Shown here: positions 42,695 through 52,105 of the stretch, in pieces | Layout of the letters: each line of letters starts with the position of its first letter | Numbering within the stretch: position 1 is the first letter of the stretch | Origin: Pseudomonas fluorescens | GTDB lineage: Bacteria; Pseudomonadota; Gammaproteobacteria; Pseudomonadales; Pseudomonadaceae | NCBI RefSeq assembly: GCF_001902145.1 | Contig: NZ_MRST01000027.1 | Coordinates: 726,519 to 790,518, forward strand | Length of the DNA: 64,000 nucleotides | Direction of reading: 5' to 3' | The notes under the pieces: model-generated | Seen by the model: only the letters and a program-made list of their open reading frames with translations | Told to the model about the DNA's origin: nothing | Databases searched by the model: none | Position numbers and translations under genes: made by a program

Positions 42695-42737
42695 GAAAAA
42701 ACGGAAGGGCACGTCGTTAAACGCACCCTCCCGTTAT
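42695..42737 (-). terminator. Rho-independent terminator after fliC
   Basis: On the minus strand AACGGGAGGGTGCG pairs with CGTGCCCTTCCGT (one wobble) across a short loop and is followed by TTTTTT. It follows the fliC stop by about 17 bases and insulates flaG-fliD from the very strong fliC transcript. Confidence 0.85.
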
Positions 42738-42753
42738 TTAACCGCTAGCGCTA

Positions 42754-44457
42754 TTACTGAAGCAGCTTCAGAACAGACGATGGCAGTTGGTTGGCCTGGG
42801 ACAGGATCGCAGTGGAAGCCTGTTGCAGGGTTTGTTGCTTGGTCAGTTCAGCGGCTTCAGAGGCGAAGTCAGCGTCTTCTACGCGGCCTTTGGCAGCGGA
42901 GGAGTTCTGCGAAATGCTCTGCAGGTTGGCCACGGTGCTGGCGAAGCGGTTTTGTACGGCACCCAGCTGCGAACGCTGGCTGTCGATTTGCTGCATGGCG
43001 TCGTCCAGAGCCTGGATGGCCTGCTGCGAAGAAGCGGCAGTCAGGATGTTCAGGTCGGAAACGCTGGTTTCCATGGTGACGGCGGTTTTGGTGCCGGCAG
43101 CTGCAACAGCGGTCAGACCCAGTGCAGCCAGGCCAGTACCGGCGCTGCCGTCCTTGATGGTGATGTCTTTGTCGGCGAACAGGTTCAGGGTACCGTCAGC
43201 GTTTTTGCTGGCTTGAACACCGGTGCTGGCGCTGTTGATCGAAGCTACGATCGCGTCAGAGGTGTCGCCCTTCTTGAATTTGACTTCAACTCCGTTCACG
43301 TCGATGGAAGTGTCAGCGGTCAGTTTGGCTTGGGTAGTGCCGGCCGACAGGCCCAACTGCGACAGAGAACCAGCAGAAGTGTTGGACAACTTGATATCAG
43401 CACCGTCACCCGACGTCAGCTTGACACGACCGTCAACGAAAGTGGCCGAAGCGCCAGTGGCCGCACCGCCTGCAGCGTTGGTAAGGTCGGTGAGAACGCT
43501 CGCCATGGTGGCGCCTTTTGCCCAGTTCACCGCTGTGCCGTTAACCGAAATGCTACCGGCAGCAGTGAGGTCGCTGGAGGGAGCAGGGGAAGCACCCGCC
43601 GCAACGTTGAGCTTGGCCAAGCCATCGTTAGTTGCACCAGCGCCAAGAGTGAAAACCTTGGTCGATGAGAGGCTCAAAATACCTGTAGCATCAGCGCTGG
43701 CAGTAACACCAGTTGTAGCCGTTTGTGCGTTAATAGCTGCCACTGCATCAGCGGCAGCAGCAGTAGCAGTAGCACCACCAGCCAGAGTGATCGTTGTGCC
43801 GTTAATGGTGAAGTTATCACCAGCAGTGGTAGCGCCGGCGACAGCAGTACCCGTCACGGTTGATTTATTAGTCAGAACCGAACCAGTAGCGGTAGCGGCC
43901 AGGCCTTTCATCGCAGCGCCATCTACAGCCGCTTCTTTGTAGTTCCCCTTCAGCGCAGTCGAGCTGATATCAGTCATACCGAACGAGATAGTCTCGTTGG
44001 CGTTGGCGCCGATCTGGAACGCTACGTTGCTGAACGAGCCGTCCAGCAGGTTACGACCACCGAAGGTGGTGGTGCTGGCGATACGGTTCAGCTCGCCCAC
44101 TTTAGCGGTGAATTCTTGCTGCAGGGAAACACGGTCAGCGTCGCTTTTATCACCGTTGGCCGCTTGCAGGGCGAGTTCACGCAGACGCTGCAGGGTGTTG
44201 GTGGATTCTTGCATCGCGCCTTCAGCGGTCTGGGCAATCGACACGCCGTTGTTGGCGTTGGCGATGGCAACGTTCAGGCCTTTGACCTGGTTGTTCAGAC
44301 GGTTGGCGATCTGCATGCCGGCAGCGTCGTCTTTGGCGCTGTTGATTTTCAGGCCGGAGGACAGACGGTTCATCGACTGGCTCAGAGCGTCGGAAGCTTT
44401 GTTCAGGTTCTTCTGGACACCCAGGGAGGTGATGTTGGTGTTTACTGATAATGCCAT
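42754..44457 (-). CDS. fliC: Flagellin FliC
   Basis: 567 residues. Conserved N-terminal D0/D1 (MALSVNTNITSLGVQKNLNK, then NRLSSGLKINSAKDDAAG) and C-terminal D1/D0 (RVEDADFASEAAELTKQQ, ending SSVLKLLQ). The central D2/D3 region, about residues 170-460, is low in charge and contains three Flagellin_IN-like repeats (around FTINGTTITLAGGA, ISVNGTAVNWAKGA, IDVNGVEVKFKKGD). The TLR5/flg22 region is intact. Transcribed from a FliA-type promoter about 80-110 bases upstream, with a strong terminator. Confidence 0.97.
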   Translation of the reverse strand: MALSVNTNITSLGVQKNLNKASDALSQSMNRLSSGLKINSAKDDAAGMQIANRLNNQVKGLNVAIANANNGVSIAQTAEGAMQESTNTLQRLRELALQAANGDKSDADRVSLQQEFTAKVGELNRIASTTTFGGRNLLDGSFSNVAFQIGANANETISFGMTDISSTALKGNYKEAAVDGAAMKGLAATATGSVLTNKSTVTGTAVAGATTAGDNFTINGTTITLAGGATATAAAADAVAAINAQTATTGVTASADATGILSLSSTKVFTLGAGATNDGLAKLNVAAGASPAPSSDLTAAGSISVNGTAVNWAKGATMASVLTDLTNAAGGAATGASATFVDGRVKLTSGDGADIKLSNTSAGSLSQLGLSAGTTQAKLTADTSIDVNGVEVKFKKGDTSDAIVASINSASTGVQASKNADGTLNLFADKDITIKDGSAGTGLAALGLTAVAAAGTKTAVTMETSVSDLNILTAASSQQAIQALDDAMQQIDSQRSQLGAVQNRFASTVANLQSISQNSSAAKGRVEDADFASEAAELTKQQTLQQASTAILSQANQLPSSVLKLLQ

Positions 44458-44537
44458 GACGAAATCCTCGTGGTTTGGATACTGCGGCTTCCGGCCCTGG
44501 CGACCGCCGGGTGTGGCCTAGAGAACCTACGTAATAG

Positions 44538-44564
44538 TTATCGTCGTGGTAGCCAGTTGCTTGA
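44538..44564 (-). promoter_or_regulatory. FliA (sigma-28) promoter of fliC
   Basis: Minus strand TCAAGCAA-N11-GACGATAA: the -10 matches seven of eight bases of GCCGATAA and the -35 TCAAG is the Pseudomonas form. About 80 bases before the fliC start, giving a long leader. Confidence 0.88.
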
Positions 44565-44672
44565 GGATTTTTTTGATTTTTTTTAGTAGCCCTGTGCCAG
44601 CCCTTGTATTTCAAGGCCTTATAGAGGCGTGAAACGCCCGTAATCACGGGTTACTGGCGCCAAAGCGTCGCC

Positions 44673-44772
44673 TGTAGGAGCGAGCTTGCTCGCGAAGAAC
44701 GTTAACGATGACGCGGGCATTCAGGATGCACGCGGCGCTCTCAGGTTCTTCGCGAGCAAGCTCGCTCCTACA
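44673..44772. repeat. REPIN (TGTAGGAGCGAGCTTGCTCG type) upstream of fliC
   Basis: Inverted REP arms; the loop shares ATTCAGGATGCACGCGGCGC with the REPIN at 7341 (ATTCTGGATGCACGCGGCGC). It lies between the fliC promoter and the next gene's terminator. Confidence 0.88.
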
Positions 44773-44780
44773 GGGGGCGC

Positions 44781-44821
44781 AAAAAAAACGCCGATGATCG
44801 TGGGATCATCGGCGTTTTTTT
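44781..44821. terminator. Bidirectional rho-independent terminator after the KAS III gene
   Basis: A-tract, ACGCCGATGATC hairpin with a four- to five-base loop and its complement, then a T-tract: the form is symmetric, so it can stop transcription in either direction. It follows the ketoacyl synthase stop by about 20 bases. Confidence 0.92.
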
Positions 44822-44838
44822 GTGCAGCGGCTAAAGCA

Positions 44839-45768
44839 TCACGGGCGGTAGAGAATCGCCGAGCCCCACGACAGGCCCACGCCAAAGCCGCTGATTGCCA
44901 CGCGCTTCCAGGTGGCGTCCATCACGTGCTTTTCCAGCAGCAGCGGGATGCTCGACGACACGGTGTTGCCGGTCTCGACCATGTCCTTGATGAACTTGTC
45001 CACCGGCGCCTCTTCAAAACGACGCGCCACGGCATCGACGATGGCCGCGCTGCCCTGGTGGATGCAGAACGCATCGATGTCATCGGCCTTGAGGTCCGAC
45101 TCGGCGAGCAGCTCGTGCAGGTGCGCAGGCACCTTGAGCAAGGCGAAGTTGAACACCTGGCGGCCGTTCATGAAGAACACGCCGTCGCTGACTTTCAGGT
45201 GCGGCGCACCGGAACCGTCGGTGCCGAACTTGGACTTGCCGAGCAACCACGGCGCGTCTTCACCCATCCAGGTGGCGGTGGCGGCATCGCCGAACAGCAT
45301 GGTGGTGTTGCGGTCTTCCGGGTCGACAATCTTGGAATACGGGTCGGCGGTGATCAGCAGGCCGTTTTTCAGGCCAGCGGCTTCCATAAAGCCTTTCATC
45401 GCGTAGATGCCATAGACGTAGCCGGAGCAGCCCAGGGAAATATCGAAGGCGGCCACGTGAGTTGGCAGGCCCAGTTTGTCCTGCACGATGGCGGCGGTGT
45501 GAGGCAAGCCCTCTTCATCGCCGTTCTGGGTGACGACGATCAGCGCGTCGATGGACTCGCGCTTCAATTGCGGGTTGTTGGCAAACAAGGCGTTGACCGC
45601 CTCGACACACAGATCAGAGGTTTCCTGTGCAGCTTCCTTGCGCGGCAGGAACGCCGAACCGATCTTGCCGATGATGAATTCTTCATCCTTGGCGAATTTG
45701 GCACCCTGGGCGTAGTTATCGATCCCGTCTGCCGGCACGTAACTGGCGATGCTTTTTATGCCAATCAT
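44839..45768 (-). CDS. Ketoacyl-ACP synthase III (FabH-like)
   Basis: 309 residues with the KAS III catalytic triad: Cys114 (SLGCSGYVYG), His237 (CIHQGS) and Asn268 (ETGNTVSS). The C-terminal GFGVGLSWGSAIL matches FabH. It condenses an acyl-CoA with malonyl-ACP. Its place between flgL and fliC is where Pseudomonas carry flagellin-glycosylation islands, which often include a FabH homologue, so it may act in modifying the filament sugar; this is inference. No glycosyltransferase gene is present here. Own terminator downstream. Confidence 0.9.
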   Translation of the reverse strand: MIGIKSIASYVPADGIDNYAQGAKFAKDEEFIIGKIGSAFLPRKEAAQETSDLCVEAVNALFANNPQLKRESIDALIVVTQNGDEEGLPHTAAIVQDKLGLPTHVAAFDISLGCSGYVYGIYAMKGFMEAAGLKNGLLITADPYSKIVDPEDRNTTMLFGDAATATWMGEDAPWLLGKSKFGTDGSGAPHLKVSDGVFFMNGRQVFNFALLKVPAHLHELLAESDLKADDIDAFCIHQGSAAIVDAVARRFEEAPVDKFIKDMVETGNTVSSSIPLLLEKHVMDATWKRVAISGFGVGLSWGSAILYRP

Positions 45769-45997
45769 TGTGGCTTCCCAATACTAAATAGCTGGAGAAC
45801 ACCCCTCGGGCTACGCCGGAAGTGCTGACAATAAAGGGGATAACCCCATAAAAATCCCGCTGAAAGCCGCCCGACACAGGCCCTGTGACGACTTATCCTT
45901 TTCACACGATACAGTGAAGATGCGCTTTATGACTCACAGGTCACTCAATTTTGTCCGCTTTGTGCAAAACCTTTCAACAAATAACCCCCATAAACAA

Positions 45998-46031
45998 CAA
46001 CGGCCCGCCCTGTTTCCAGAGAAGGCCGCTT
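45998..46031 (-). terminator. Hairpin after flgL
   Basis: On the minus strand GCGGCC and GGCCGTT pair around an interior with a TTCTCTGGAAACAGGG loop, followed by a T/G-rich tail (GTTGTTGTTT). It follows the flgL stop by about 15 bases. The rest of the 276-base gap upstream of it contains no gene. Confidence 0.6.
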
Positions 46032-46044
46032 GACGAAACGCCCA

Positions 46045-47655
46045 TTACATCTTGTTGAACAGGCTCAACTGCGAGATTTTCACAAAGGCCAGCTGCGAGG
46101 CCTGCAGCATGGTCTGCTGCAAGCTCAGGTTGATGGCGGCTTCGGCGAAATCGACATTGCCCAGGTCGTTCATGGTGGTGGTATTGGCCAAGTCCAGGCT
46201 GATGTTTTCCTTGGACTGAATATCCAGGCCATTGAGGCGCGCGCCCAGGGAGCCGCGTGCCTGGTCGATCTGGCTGTAGGCGTTGGTCAGGTTGCCAATG
46301 GACTTGGCCACCACATCCTTGAGCTCCTTCTGCGCCGCCGGGTTGCCGTCTGACGGGGTTTCCAGGATTTTGCGCAGATGGCTCAGGGTGTCGAGGACGT
46401 TCTCGTTCTTGTTGCTGGTGGCACTGATCGAAAACTGGTCGCCGGCTGCCGGCGCCGGTGCGGTGGTGATATCGAAGGTCACCCCTGCCGCCGTGATCGA
46501 GGTTGCACCGGCCGCCAGGGTGCCACTGGCGATGGATTTGCTGTCTGCGGTATACGGCTGCGCATACAGGTCATAGGCACCGGCCGCGCCAAACTTGACG
46601 ACGACACCCGAGTTGGGAAAGGTGTTGGCGTAAGCCGCCGGGTCGCTCACCGTGCCGCCGCTCAGTTGCGCGGTGGACGGATTGCTCGGGGTGCGCGAAA
46701 CACTGAAGGTGTCCGGCTTGACCGACAGGCTGAACTCGCGATCCTTGACGATGGCGTCCGACGGCGCGCCGGGCAGTATGTCTTTGCCCAGTGCATCCTT
46801 GCCCAGGTTCAAGCCGATGTCGAACTTGACCCCGCGCAGATTGATACTCGAACCGCCTTCCTTGGTGGCATCGAAAGTGCCGTTGCCCGGGATCTCCGAA
46901 GTGATGTCCTTGCCGGCATTGTCCGTTACTACGTATTGGGTGCTGCTGGTGAAGGTCAGCTTATACGGCTGACCGTCGGAAAAACTGCTGTTATAGCTGG
47001 TGTTGGCCGCGATAAGCCCTGCCGATACGGTGACCTTGCCATCGTCGACCGCGGGCGGCACGAGGATCGGCGCTGTTTGCGTACGGCCCGTATTGGCCGA
47101 GCTTTCCAGCATGCTCTTGGCGGTATTGCCCATGGCGACCGACAGGTTTTCCGCAATCTTCAGGCTCAACGGCGTGTCATCGCCCTGGTAGCTGTAGGTG
47201 CCGTCATTGTTGCGGGTGTAGGGAGGCGTGTCGGTCTTGCTCCCGGAGAACAGGTAATTACCGCTGGCGTCCTTGGTGTTGAGCAGGCCCAGGATCTGGT
47301 CTTCAATGGCGCCAATTTCGGCGGCGGTCGACTTGCGGTCAGCGTCGCTGATGCCGACGTTACCCGCCTTGAGCGCCAACTCACTGGCCCTTTGAATCGC
47401 GATATTGATATTTTCCAGCACGCCGTCCTGAGTAGTCAGCGAGTTCTTCAGGGTGTCGATGTTGCCATTGAACTGCCCCAGCATGTCTTTCTGCTGTTGC
47501 AGCATCAGCAACCGCGCCGCCGCTACTGGATCATCGGCGGCGGTTTGCACGCGCACACCGGTGCTGGCCTGTTCCTGGGCCTTGACCACGCTGGAATAGT
47601 TGCTCTGGTACTTGGCAGAGCTGGTCTCGAAATACTGCTGTGTAGAAATACGCAT
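46045..47655 (-). CDS. flgL: Flagellar hook-filament junction protein FlgL
   Basis: 536 residues. Flagellin-like ends: MRISTQQYFETSSAKYQSNY and the C-terminal INLSLQQTMLQASQLAFVKI. The central region, about 200-430, is enlarged relative to short FlgL proteins and holds beta-rich, Thr/Ser/Gly-rich sequence. It joins hook to filament with FlgK. 14 bases after flgK. Confidence 0.94.
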   Translation of the reverse strand: MRISTQQYFETSSAKYQSNYSSVVKAQEQASTGVRVQTAADDPVAAARLLMLQQQKDMLGQFNGNIDTLKNSLTTQDGVLENINIAIQRASELALKAGNVGISDADRKSTAAEIGAIEDQILGLLNTKDASGNYLFSGSKTDTPPYTRNNDGTYSYQGDDTPLSLKIAENLSVAMGNTAKSMLESSANTGRTQTAPILVPPAVDDGKVTVSAGLIAANTSYNSSFSDGQPYKLTFTSSTQYVVTDNAGKDITSEIPGNGTFDATKEGGSSINLRGVKFDIGLNLGKDALGKDILPGAPSDAIVKDREFSLSVKPDTFSVSRTPSNPSTAQLSGGTVSDPAAYANTFPNSGVVVKFGAAGAYDLYAQPYTADSKSIASGTLAAGATSITAAGVTFDITTAPAPAAGDQFSISATSNKNENVLDTLSHLRKILETPSDGNPAAQKELKDVVAKSIGNLTNAYSQIDQARGSLGARLNGLDIQSKENISLDLANTTTMNDLGNVDFAEAAINLSLQQTMLQASQLAFVKISQLSLFNKM

Positions 47656-47669
47656 CGTCCCAGCCTCCC

Positions 47670-49715
47670 TTAAAGAGCATTCATCAGTGTGGTGAAGGTT
47701 TCTTGCGCAGCCTTGATGATCTGCGACGACGCGGTGTAGTACTGCTGGAACTTGATCATGTCGCCCGCTTCGTCATCCAGGTTGACGCCGGACACCGAGT
47801 TGCGCGCATCTTTATTGGCGCTCAGCAACGCGCCGGTGGCCGCGCTGTCGACCCCGGCCTGGCTGGCCTTGGCGCCGACAGTGGAGACCAGCTTGCTGTT
47901 GGCCCCCACCAGGCTGGTGCCCCCGTTGCCCTCGCCCATGCCGACGGTGGCCTTGGTTTGCAGGTTCAGCAGTTCCTGGGCGTTACGGCCATCGGACTTG
48001 CCGCCACTGTTGAAGGCGAAGGTGGTGCTGTCGCCGTCTGCCGGGGAGCCGTTGACGGTGGTGTCGAACTTGAAGCTCTTGCCAGGGATGGCTGCGCCGC
48101 TGGCGTCGCGCATCGGTACGTCGACGGTGATCTTGTTGCCCTGCCCCGGAATAATCGAACCGGTACTGATCGGGTTGCCCTTGGCGTCGCTGATCGTATA
48201 GGACTGCGTGCCGTCGGCGGCGGGCTTGCCGAATACCATCTTCACCGGCATCGAGTTTTCAATACCGGCGCGCAGTTGCGCGGTGTCGGTGCCGCCATGG
48301 ATATCCAGCGGCACGGTCAACGACGGCTGGGTAAAGGTGCCCGTGCCGCTGTTGGTCGTGCTGCTGGTACCCTTCAACGGGCCGGCAAACGCCAGCTTGT
48401 TCGCATCGGTGAGCGCCACGCCAATACCGCTTGCGCCGGTGGCGGTCGGGCTGACTTTGAAACTGTCGCCAAACGCCATGGTGCCCTTGCCGTCCAGCGC
48501 CAGGGTAAAGCCATCCATGGTCGGGGGCGGTGCGGAACCCATGTCAAAGGTGCCCATGGCCTTGCCGTCCGAGCGCAGTACCGTGACCTTGTTGGGGTCG
48601 GTCTTGTCGCTGAAGGTCACGGTGTAGTCAAACGTGGACAGCTGGCTGCTGTCCTTGATCGTCACGTTCAGGTTGCCTGCCCCGGCACTGTTGCCTGAGG
48701 CGCCCTGGCTGCGCGAAGCAATGGCGGCGGCGCTGTTGATGTCTTTGAACAACGAAACGCCAAAGTCACCATTGAGGTCCAGGCCTTGGCCCAACTGGTT
48801 ATTGATGGTGTCGGCGGTCGCGATGGCGATACGGCCCAGGTCGTTGATAGCCGGCATCAAGGCATCACTGCGATAACGCAACAGGCCACCGATGCTGCCG
48901 CCACTGATGACGCCGCCCAGGTCCATGGTGGTGCCGTTCATGTCCAGTTGAATGGTGTACTGGCTATTATCGGTTTTGCTCGGCACCGCCGAAATCGTAT
49001 TGGAAATCCCGCCTTCTACCAGCGACTGGCCGCTGCCGGTGGTCACGCTGAACTGGCCGTTTTTCTCGGTGGCCGTGACGCCGATCAGTTCATTGAGCGA
49101 GCGTACCGCCTCGTTACGCGAGTCCAGCAGGTTGGCCGGCGCATTACCCGACGCGCCCTGCACTTGGGAGATCTGCTTGTTGAGCGAGGCAATCGAGGCA
49201 GTCAATTGATTGACTTGCTCGCTCATGCTGCCCAACTGGTTGTTGATGGTTTCTTTCTGCTGGGTCAACTGCGTCGAGATCGCGTTGAAACGGCTGCTCA
49301 GGGTCTGGGCGTTGGTCACCAGCAGTTGGCGGGCCGACAGGTCGCTGGGGTTGGACGCTGCGGTTTGCAGGGTGGCGAAGAACGAGCTGAGCACCGAAGA
49401 CAGACCGGTGGTCTTGTCCGACAGCACTTTGTCGACGGCGCCGACCTGATCCAGGTACGCCTTGGCATCGTTATTCAGGGCCGTGCTGTTCTGGTAGGCG
49501 GTGTCCAGGTATTGGTTGTACACCCGGCGCACGTCGGCCAGGGTGGTGCCGGTGCCGATGAACACCCCGCCGAACGGGTTCGACGCGTTGGTATTCTGCG
49601 TGGTCTGCTGACGCGAATACCCCGGGGTGTTCACGTTGGCGATGTTGTTACTCAAGACCGACAACGATCCTTGAGCGGCGTTGAGCCCTGACATCCCGAT
49701 ACTGAGCAAACTCAT
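47670..49715 (-). CDS. flgK: Flagellar hook-associated protein FlgK
   Basis: 681 residues. N-terminal FlgK signature MSLLSIGMSGLNAAQGSLSV, SNNIANVNTPGYSRQ, and C-terminal DEAGDMIKFQQYYTASSQII. The variable central region is long and rich in Gly/Ser/Thr. It forms the first junction ring on the hook. Between flgJ and flgL. Confidence 0.95.
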   Translation of the reverse strand: MSLLSIGMSGLNAAQGSLSVLSNNIANVNTPGYSRQQTTQNTNASNPFGGVFIGTGTTLADVRRVYNQYLDTAYQNSTALNNDAKAYLDQVGAVDKVLSDKTTGLSSVLSSFFATLQTAASNPSDLSARQLLVTNAQTLSSRFNAISTQLTQQKETINNQLGSMSEQVNQLTASIASLNKQISQVQGASGNAPANLLDSRNEAVRSLNELIGVTATEKNGQFSVTTGSGQSLVEGGISNTISAVPSKTDNSQYTIQLDMNGTTMDLGGVISGGSIGGLLRYRSDALMPAINDLGRIAIATADTINNQLGQGLDLNGDFGVSLFKDINSAAAIASRSQGASGNSAGAGNLNVTIKDSSQLSTFDYTVTFSDKTDPNKVTVLRSDGKAMGTFDMGSAPPPTMDGFTLALDGKGTMAFGDSFKVSPTATGASGIGVALTDANKLAFAGPLKGTSSTTNSGTGTFTQPSLTVPLDIHGGTDTAQLRAGIENSMPVKMVFGKPAADGTQSYTISDAKGNPISTGSIIPGQGNKITVDVPMRDASGAAIPGKSFKFDTTVNGSPADGDSTTFAFNSGGKSDGRNAQELLNLQTKATVGMGEGNGGTSLVGANSKLVSTVGAKASQAGVDSAATGALLSANKDARNSVSGVNLDDEAGDMIKFQQYYTASSQIIKAAQETFTTLMNAL

Positions 49716-49725
49716 GGTTCAGACC

Positions 49726-50979
49726 TTATAAATGTGTGGTTGCGCCAGCGGCAGCGTAGTTCTGGTAACTGTTCATGGTTTTGGCGATCTGCGAAATCTT
49801 GCTGGCGTAATCCGGGTCGGTTGCATAACCGGCTTTTTGCAACTCGCGTACAAACTGTTCCGGGTTGTCGGCTGATTTCACAACTTCTTTATAGCGATCA
49901 TGGCTTTGCAGCAAGGTCACGAGGTCGTGGAAGCTGTCCTGATACGAGCTGTAGGAACGGAACTGCGCCGTTTCCTTGACCATCGCACCATCGCGAAACT
50001 CGCTGGTGATCGCCCGGGCCTGACCGCCCTGCCAACTCTGGCCGGCCTTGATGCCGAACAGGTTGTGGCTGCTGCTGCCGTCTTCGGCGCGCATCACCGA
50101 TTTGCCCCAGCCGGTTTCCAGCGCGGCCTGGGCCACCAGGTACTTGGGGTCGATACCGATACGCGCGGCGGCGGCCTTGGCCATCGGCAGCATGGTGGCG
50201 ACAAATTCATCCTGGGAGCTGAAGGCTTTCTTGGCCGGCGCCAGTGGTGGCTGGGCAATGGCGCGGCCATACACCTGCATGCGCCCGCTCGGCACGGCAA
50301 AGCTACGCGCGCTGCTATTGATGACAGTGTCGTCGGCAGCGCTGTTACGCAGGGGCGCGGCTTTGGCTTCGACCGGAGCGTTCGGCACGATGCCCGCCAG
50401 CAGGCGGTCGGCCAGCTTGCTGGGCAAGGCGATACGGCGCTGGTTCATCAGTTCCATGTCGTTGGCATGGGTGCTGGCGCCCTCAGGCACGGCCACGCGA
50501 TACGCCCACAAAGGCCGCTGGCCATTGGAGCGGCCCAACGGGCCTTCGGCCTGGGTACCGGCGGCAATCTCGGTCGGCACATCGACTTTCTTCACCGGCA
50601 CATCCGCCGCCGGGCCTTGCAAGGTGGCGGCCTGGGCCTCCACCGGCTTGTTCTTCTGCATCTGGCGCATCAGCACATCGGCCAGGCCGATACCGCCGCC
50701 TTCGCGCGACATCGACACCGCCAGTTGCTGGTCGTACATTTCCTGGTACTGCTTGGCGGCCGGGGTGTTCAGCGGGTTGTCCTTGCCCAGGGCCTCGGTG
50801 GCCGAACGCATGGACTTGAGCATCTCGTTCAAAAACAGCGACTCGAATTCCTGCGCCACTTTGCGCAGGTTGCCTTCGCTGTTTTTGTCGTCGCCCACCT
50901 TGAGCTGGTTAAGCCGGTTCAGGTCGGAGTAAGACCCCGAGTCCACCGTGCTGCTGATGCCGCTCTTGCGCATATCCAT
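49726..50979 (-). CDS. flgJ: Flagellar muramidase and rod-binding protein FlgJ
   Basis: 417 residues from the ATG at 50979, favoured by GAGG eight bases upstream; an ATG two codons earlier is too close. Rod-binding domain about 35-110 (VAQEFESLFLNEMLKSMRSA), a variable linker, and a glucosaminidase domain about 245-410 with AQAALETGWGKSV holding the catalytic Glu. It opens peptidoglycan for the rod. 11 bases after flgI. Confidence 0.93.
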   Translation of the reverse strand: MDMRKSGISSTVDSGSYSDLNRLNQLKVGDDKNSEGNLRKVAQEFESLFLNEMLKSMRSATEALGKDNPLNTPAAKQYQEMYDQQLAVSMSREGGGIGLADVLMRQMQKNKPVEAQAATLQGPAADVPVKKVDVPTEIAAGTQAEGPLGRSNGQRPLWAYRVAVPEGASTHANDMELMNQRRIALPSKLADRLLAGIVPNAPVEAKAAPLRNSAADDTVINSSARSFAVPSGRMQVYGRAIAQPPLAPAKKAFSSQDEFVATMLPMAKAAAARIGIDPKYLVAQAALETGWGKSVMRAEDGSSSHNLFGIKAGQSWQGGQARAITSEFRDGAMVKETAQFRSYSSYQDSFHDLVTLLQSHDRYKEVVKSADNPEQFVRELQKAGYATDPDYASKISQIAKTMNSYQNYAAAGATTHL

Positions 50980-50989
50980 GGCCATGGCC

Positions 50990-52105
50990 TCAGATCACAA
51001 TCAGGTCGGCTTGCAACGCGCCGGCCTGCTTCAAAGCTTCGAGGATCGCCATCAAGTCGCCGGGCGCAGCGCCCACCTGGTTCACCGCACGGACAATCTC
51101 GTCCAGGGTGGTGCCGGGGCCGAACTTGAACATCGGCTTGGCTTCTTGCTGGGCATTGACGCGCGAACGCGGGACCACGGCAGTCTGGCCACCGGACAAC
51201 GGCCCAGGCTGGCTGACGATCGGGTCTTCGGTGATGGTCACCGTCAGGCTGCCGTGGGTTACCGCCGCTGGCGAGACCTTGACGTTCTGGCCGATCACGA
51301 TGGTGCCGGTGCGCGAGTTGATGATGACTTTCGCCACGGCCTGGCCTGGGTCCACCTCAAGGTTTTCCAGGATCGACAGGTAGTCCACGCGCTGGCTTGG
51401 GTCCAAAGGCGCAGTGACGCGAACCGAGCCGCCGTCGATGGCCTGGGCCACGCCAGGGCCGAGCATGTCATTGATCTTGTCGACCACGCGCTTGGCGGTG
51501 GTGAAGTCGGAGCGGTTGAGGTTCAGGGTCAGGCTGTTGCCCTGGTTGAAACCACTCGGCACGGTGCGTTCAACCGTGGCGCCACCAGGAATACGCCCAG
51601 CTGACGGCACGTTGACGGTGATCTTCGAACCGTCGCGGCCTTCGGCGTCAAAACCGCCGACCACCAGGTTGCCCTGGGCGATGGCGTAGACGTTGCCGTC
51701 GATACCTTTGAGCGGTGTCATCAGCAAGGTGCCGCCGCGCAGGCTCTTGGAGTTACCCATGGACGAAACAGTGATGTCCACCACCTGCCCCGGCTTGGCA
51801 AACGCGGGCAGATCGGCGCTGATCGACACTGCTGCGACGTTCTTCAACTGCACGTTGCCCGAGCCAGGCGGCACCTTGATGCCGAACTGGGAGAGCATGT
51901 TATTGAAGGTTTGCAGGGTGAACGGCGTCTGGGTGGTCTGGTCACCCGTGCCGTTGAGCCCCACGACCAGGCCATAGCCGATCAACTGGTTGGAGCGCAC
52001 GCCAGAAATACTGGCGATGTCCTTCAAGCGCTCGGCCTGGGCCACAGCGCTCAAGGCCAGCAAAAGCGCCATCGCCATCAGCTGTTTGAACTTCAAAATG
52101 GCCAC
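50990..52105 (-). CDS. flgI: Flagellar P-ring protein FlgI
   Basis: 371 residues from a GTG at 52105 that directly follows the flgH stop; a TTG three codons in, with AGGTGG upstream, is an alternative. Signal peptide (about 1-24, ending AVAQA), then the FlgI signature RLKDIASISGVRSNQLIGYG. It forms the P-ring in the periplasm. Confidence 0.94.
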   Translation of the reverse strand: MAILKFKQLMAMALLLALSAVAQAERLKDIASISGVRSNQLIGYGLVVGLNGTGDQTTQTPFTLQTFNNMLSQFGIKVPPGSGNVQLKNVAAVSISADLPAFAKPGQVVDITVSSMGNSKSLRGGTLLMTPLKGIDGNVYAIAQGNLVVGGFDAEGRDGSKITVNVPSAGRIPGGATVERTVPSGFNQGNSLTLNLNRSDFTTAKRVVDKINDMLGPGVAQAIDGGSVRVTAPLDPSQRVDYLSILENLEVDPGQAVAKVIINSRTGTIVIGQNVKVSPAAVTHGSLTVTITEDPIVSQPGPLSGGQTAVVPRSRVNAQQEAKPMFKFGPGTTLDEIVRAVNQVGAAPGDLMAILEALKQAGALQADLIVI

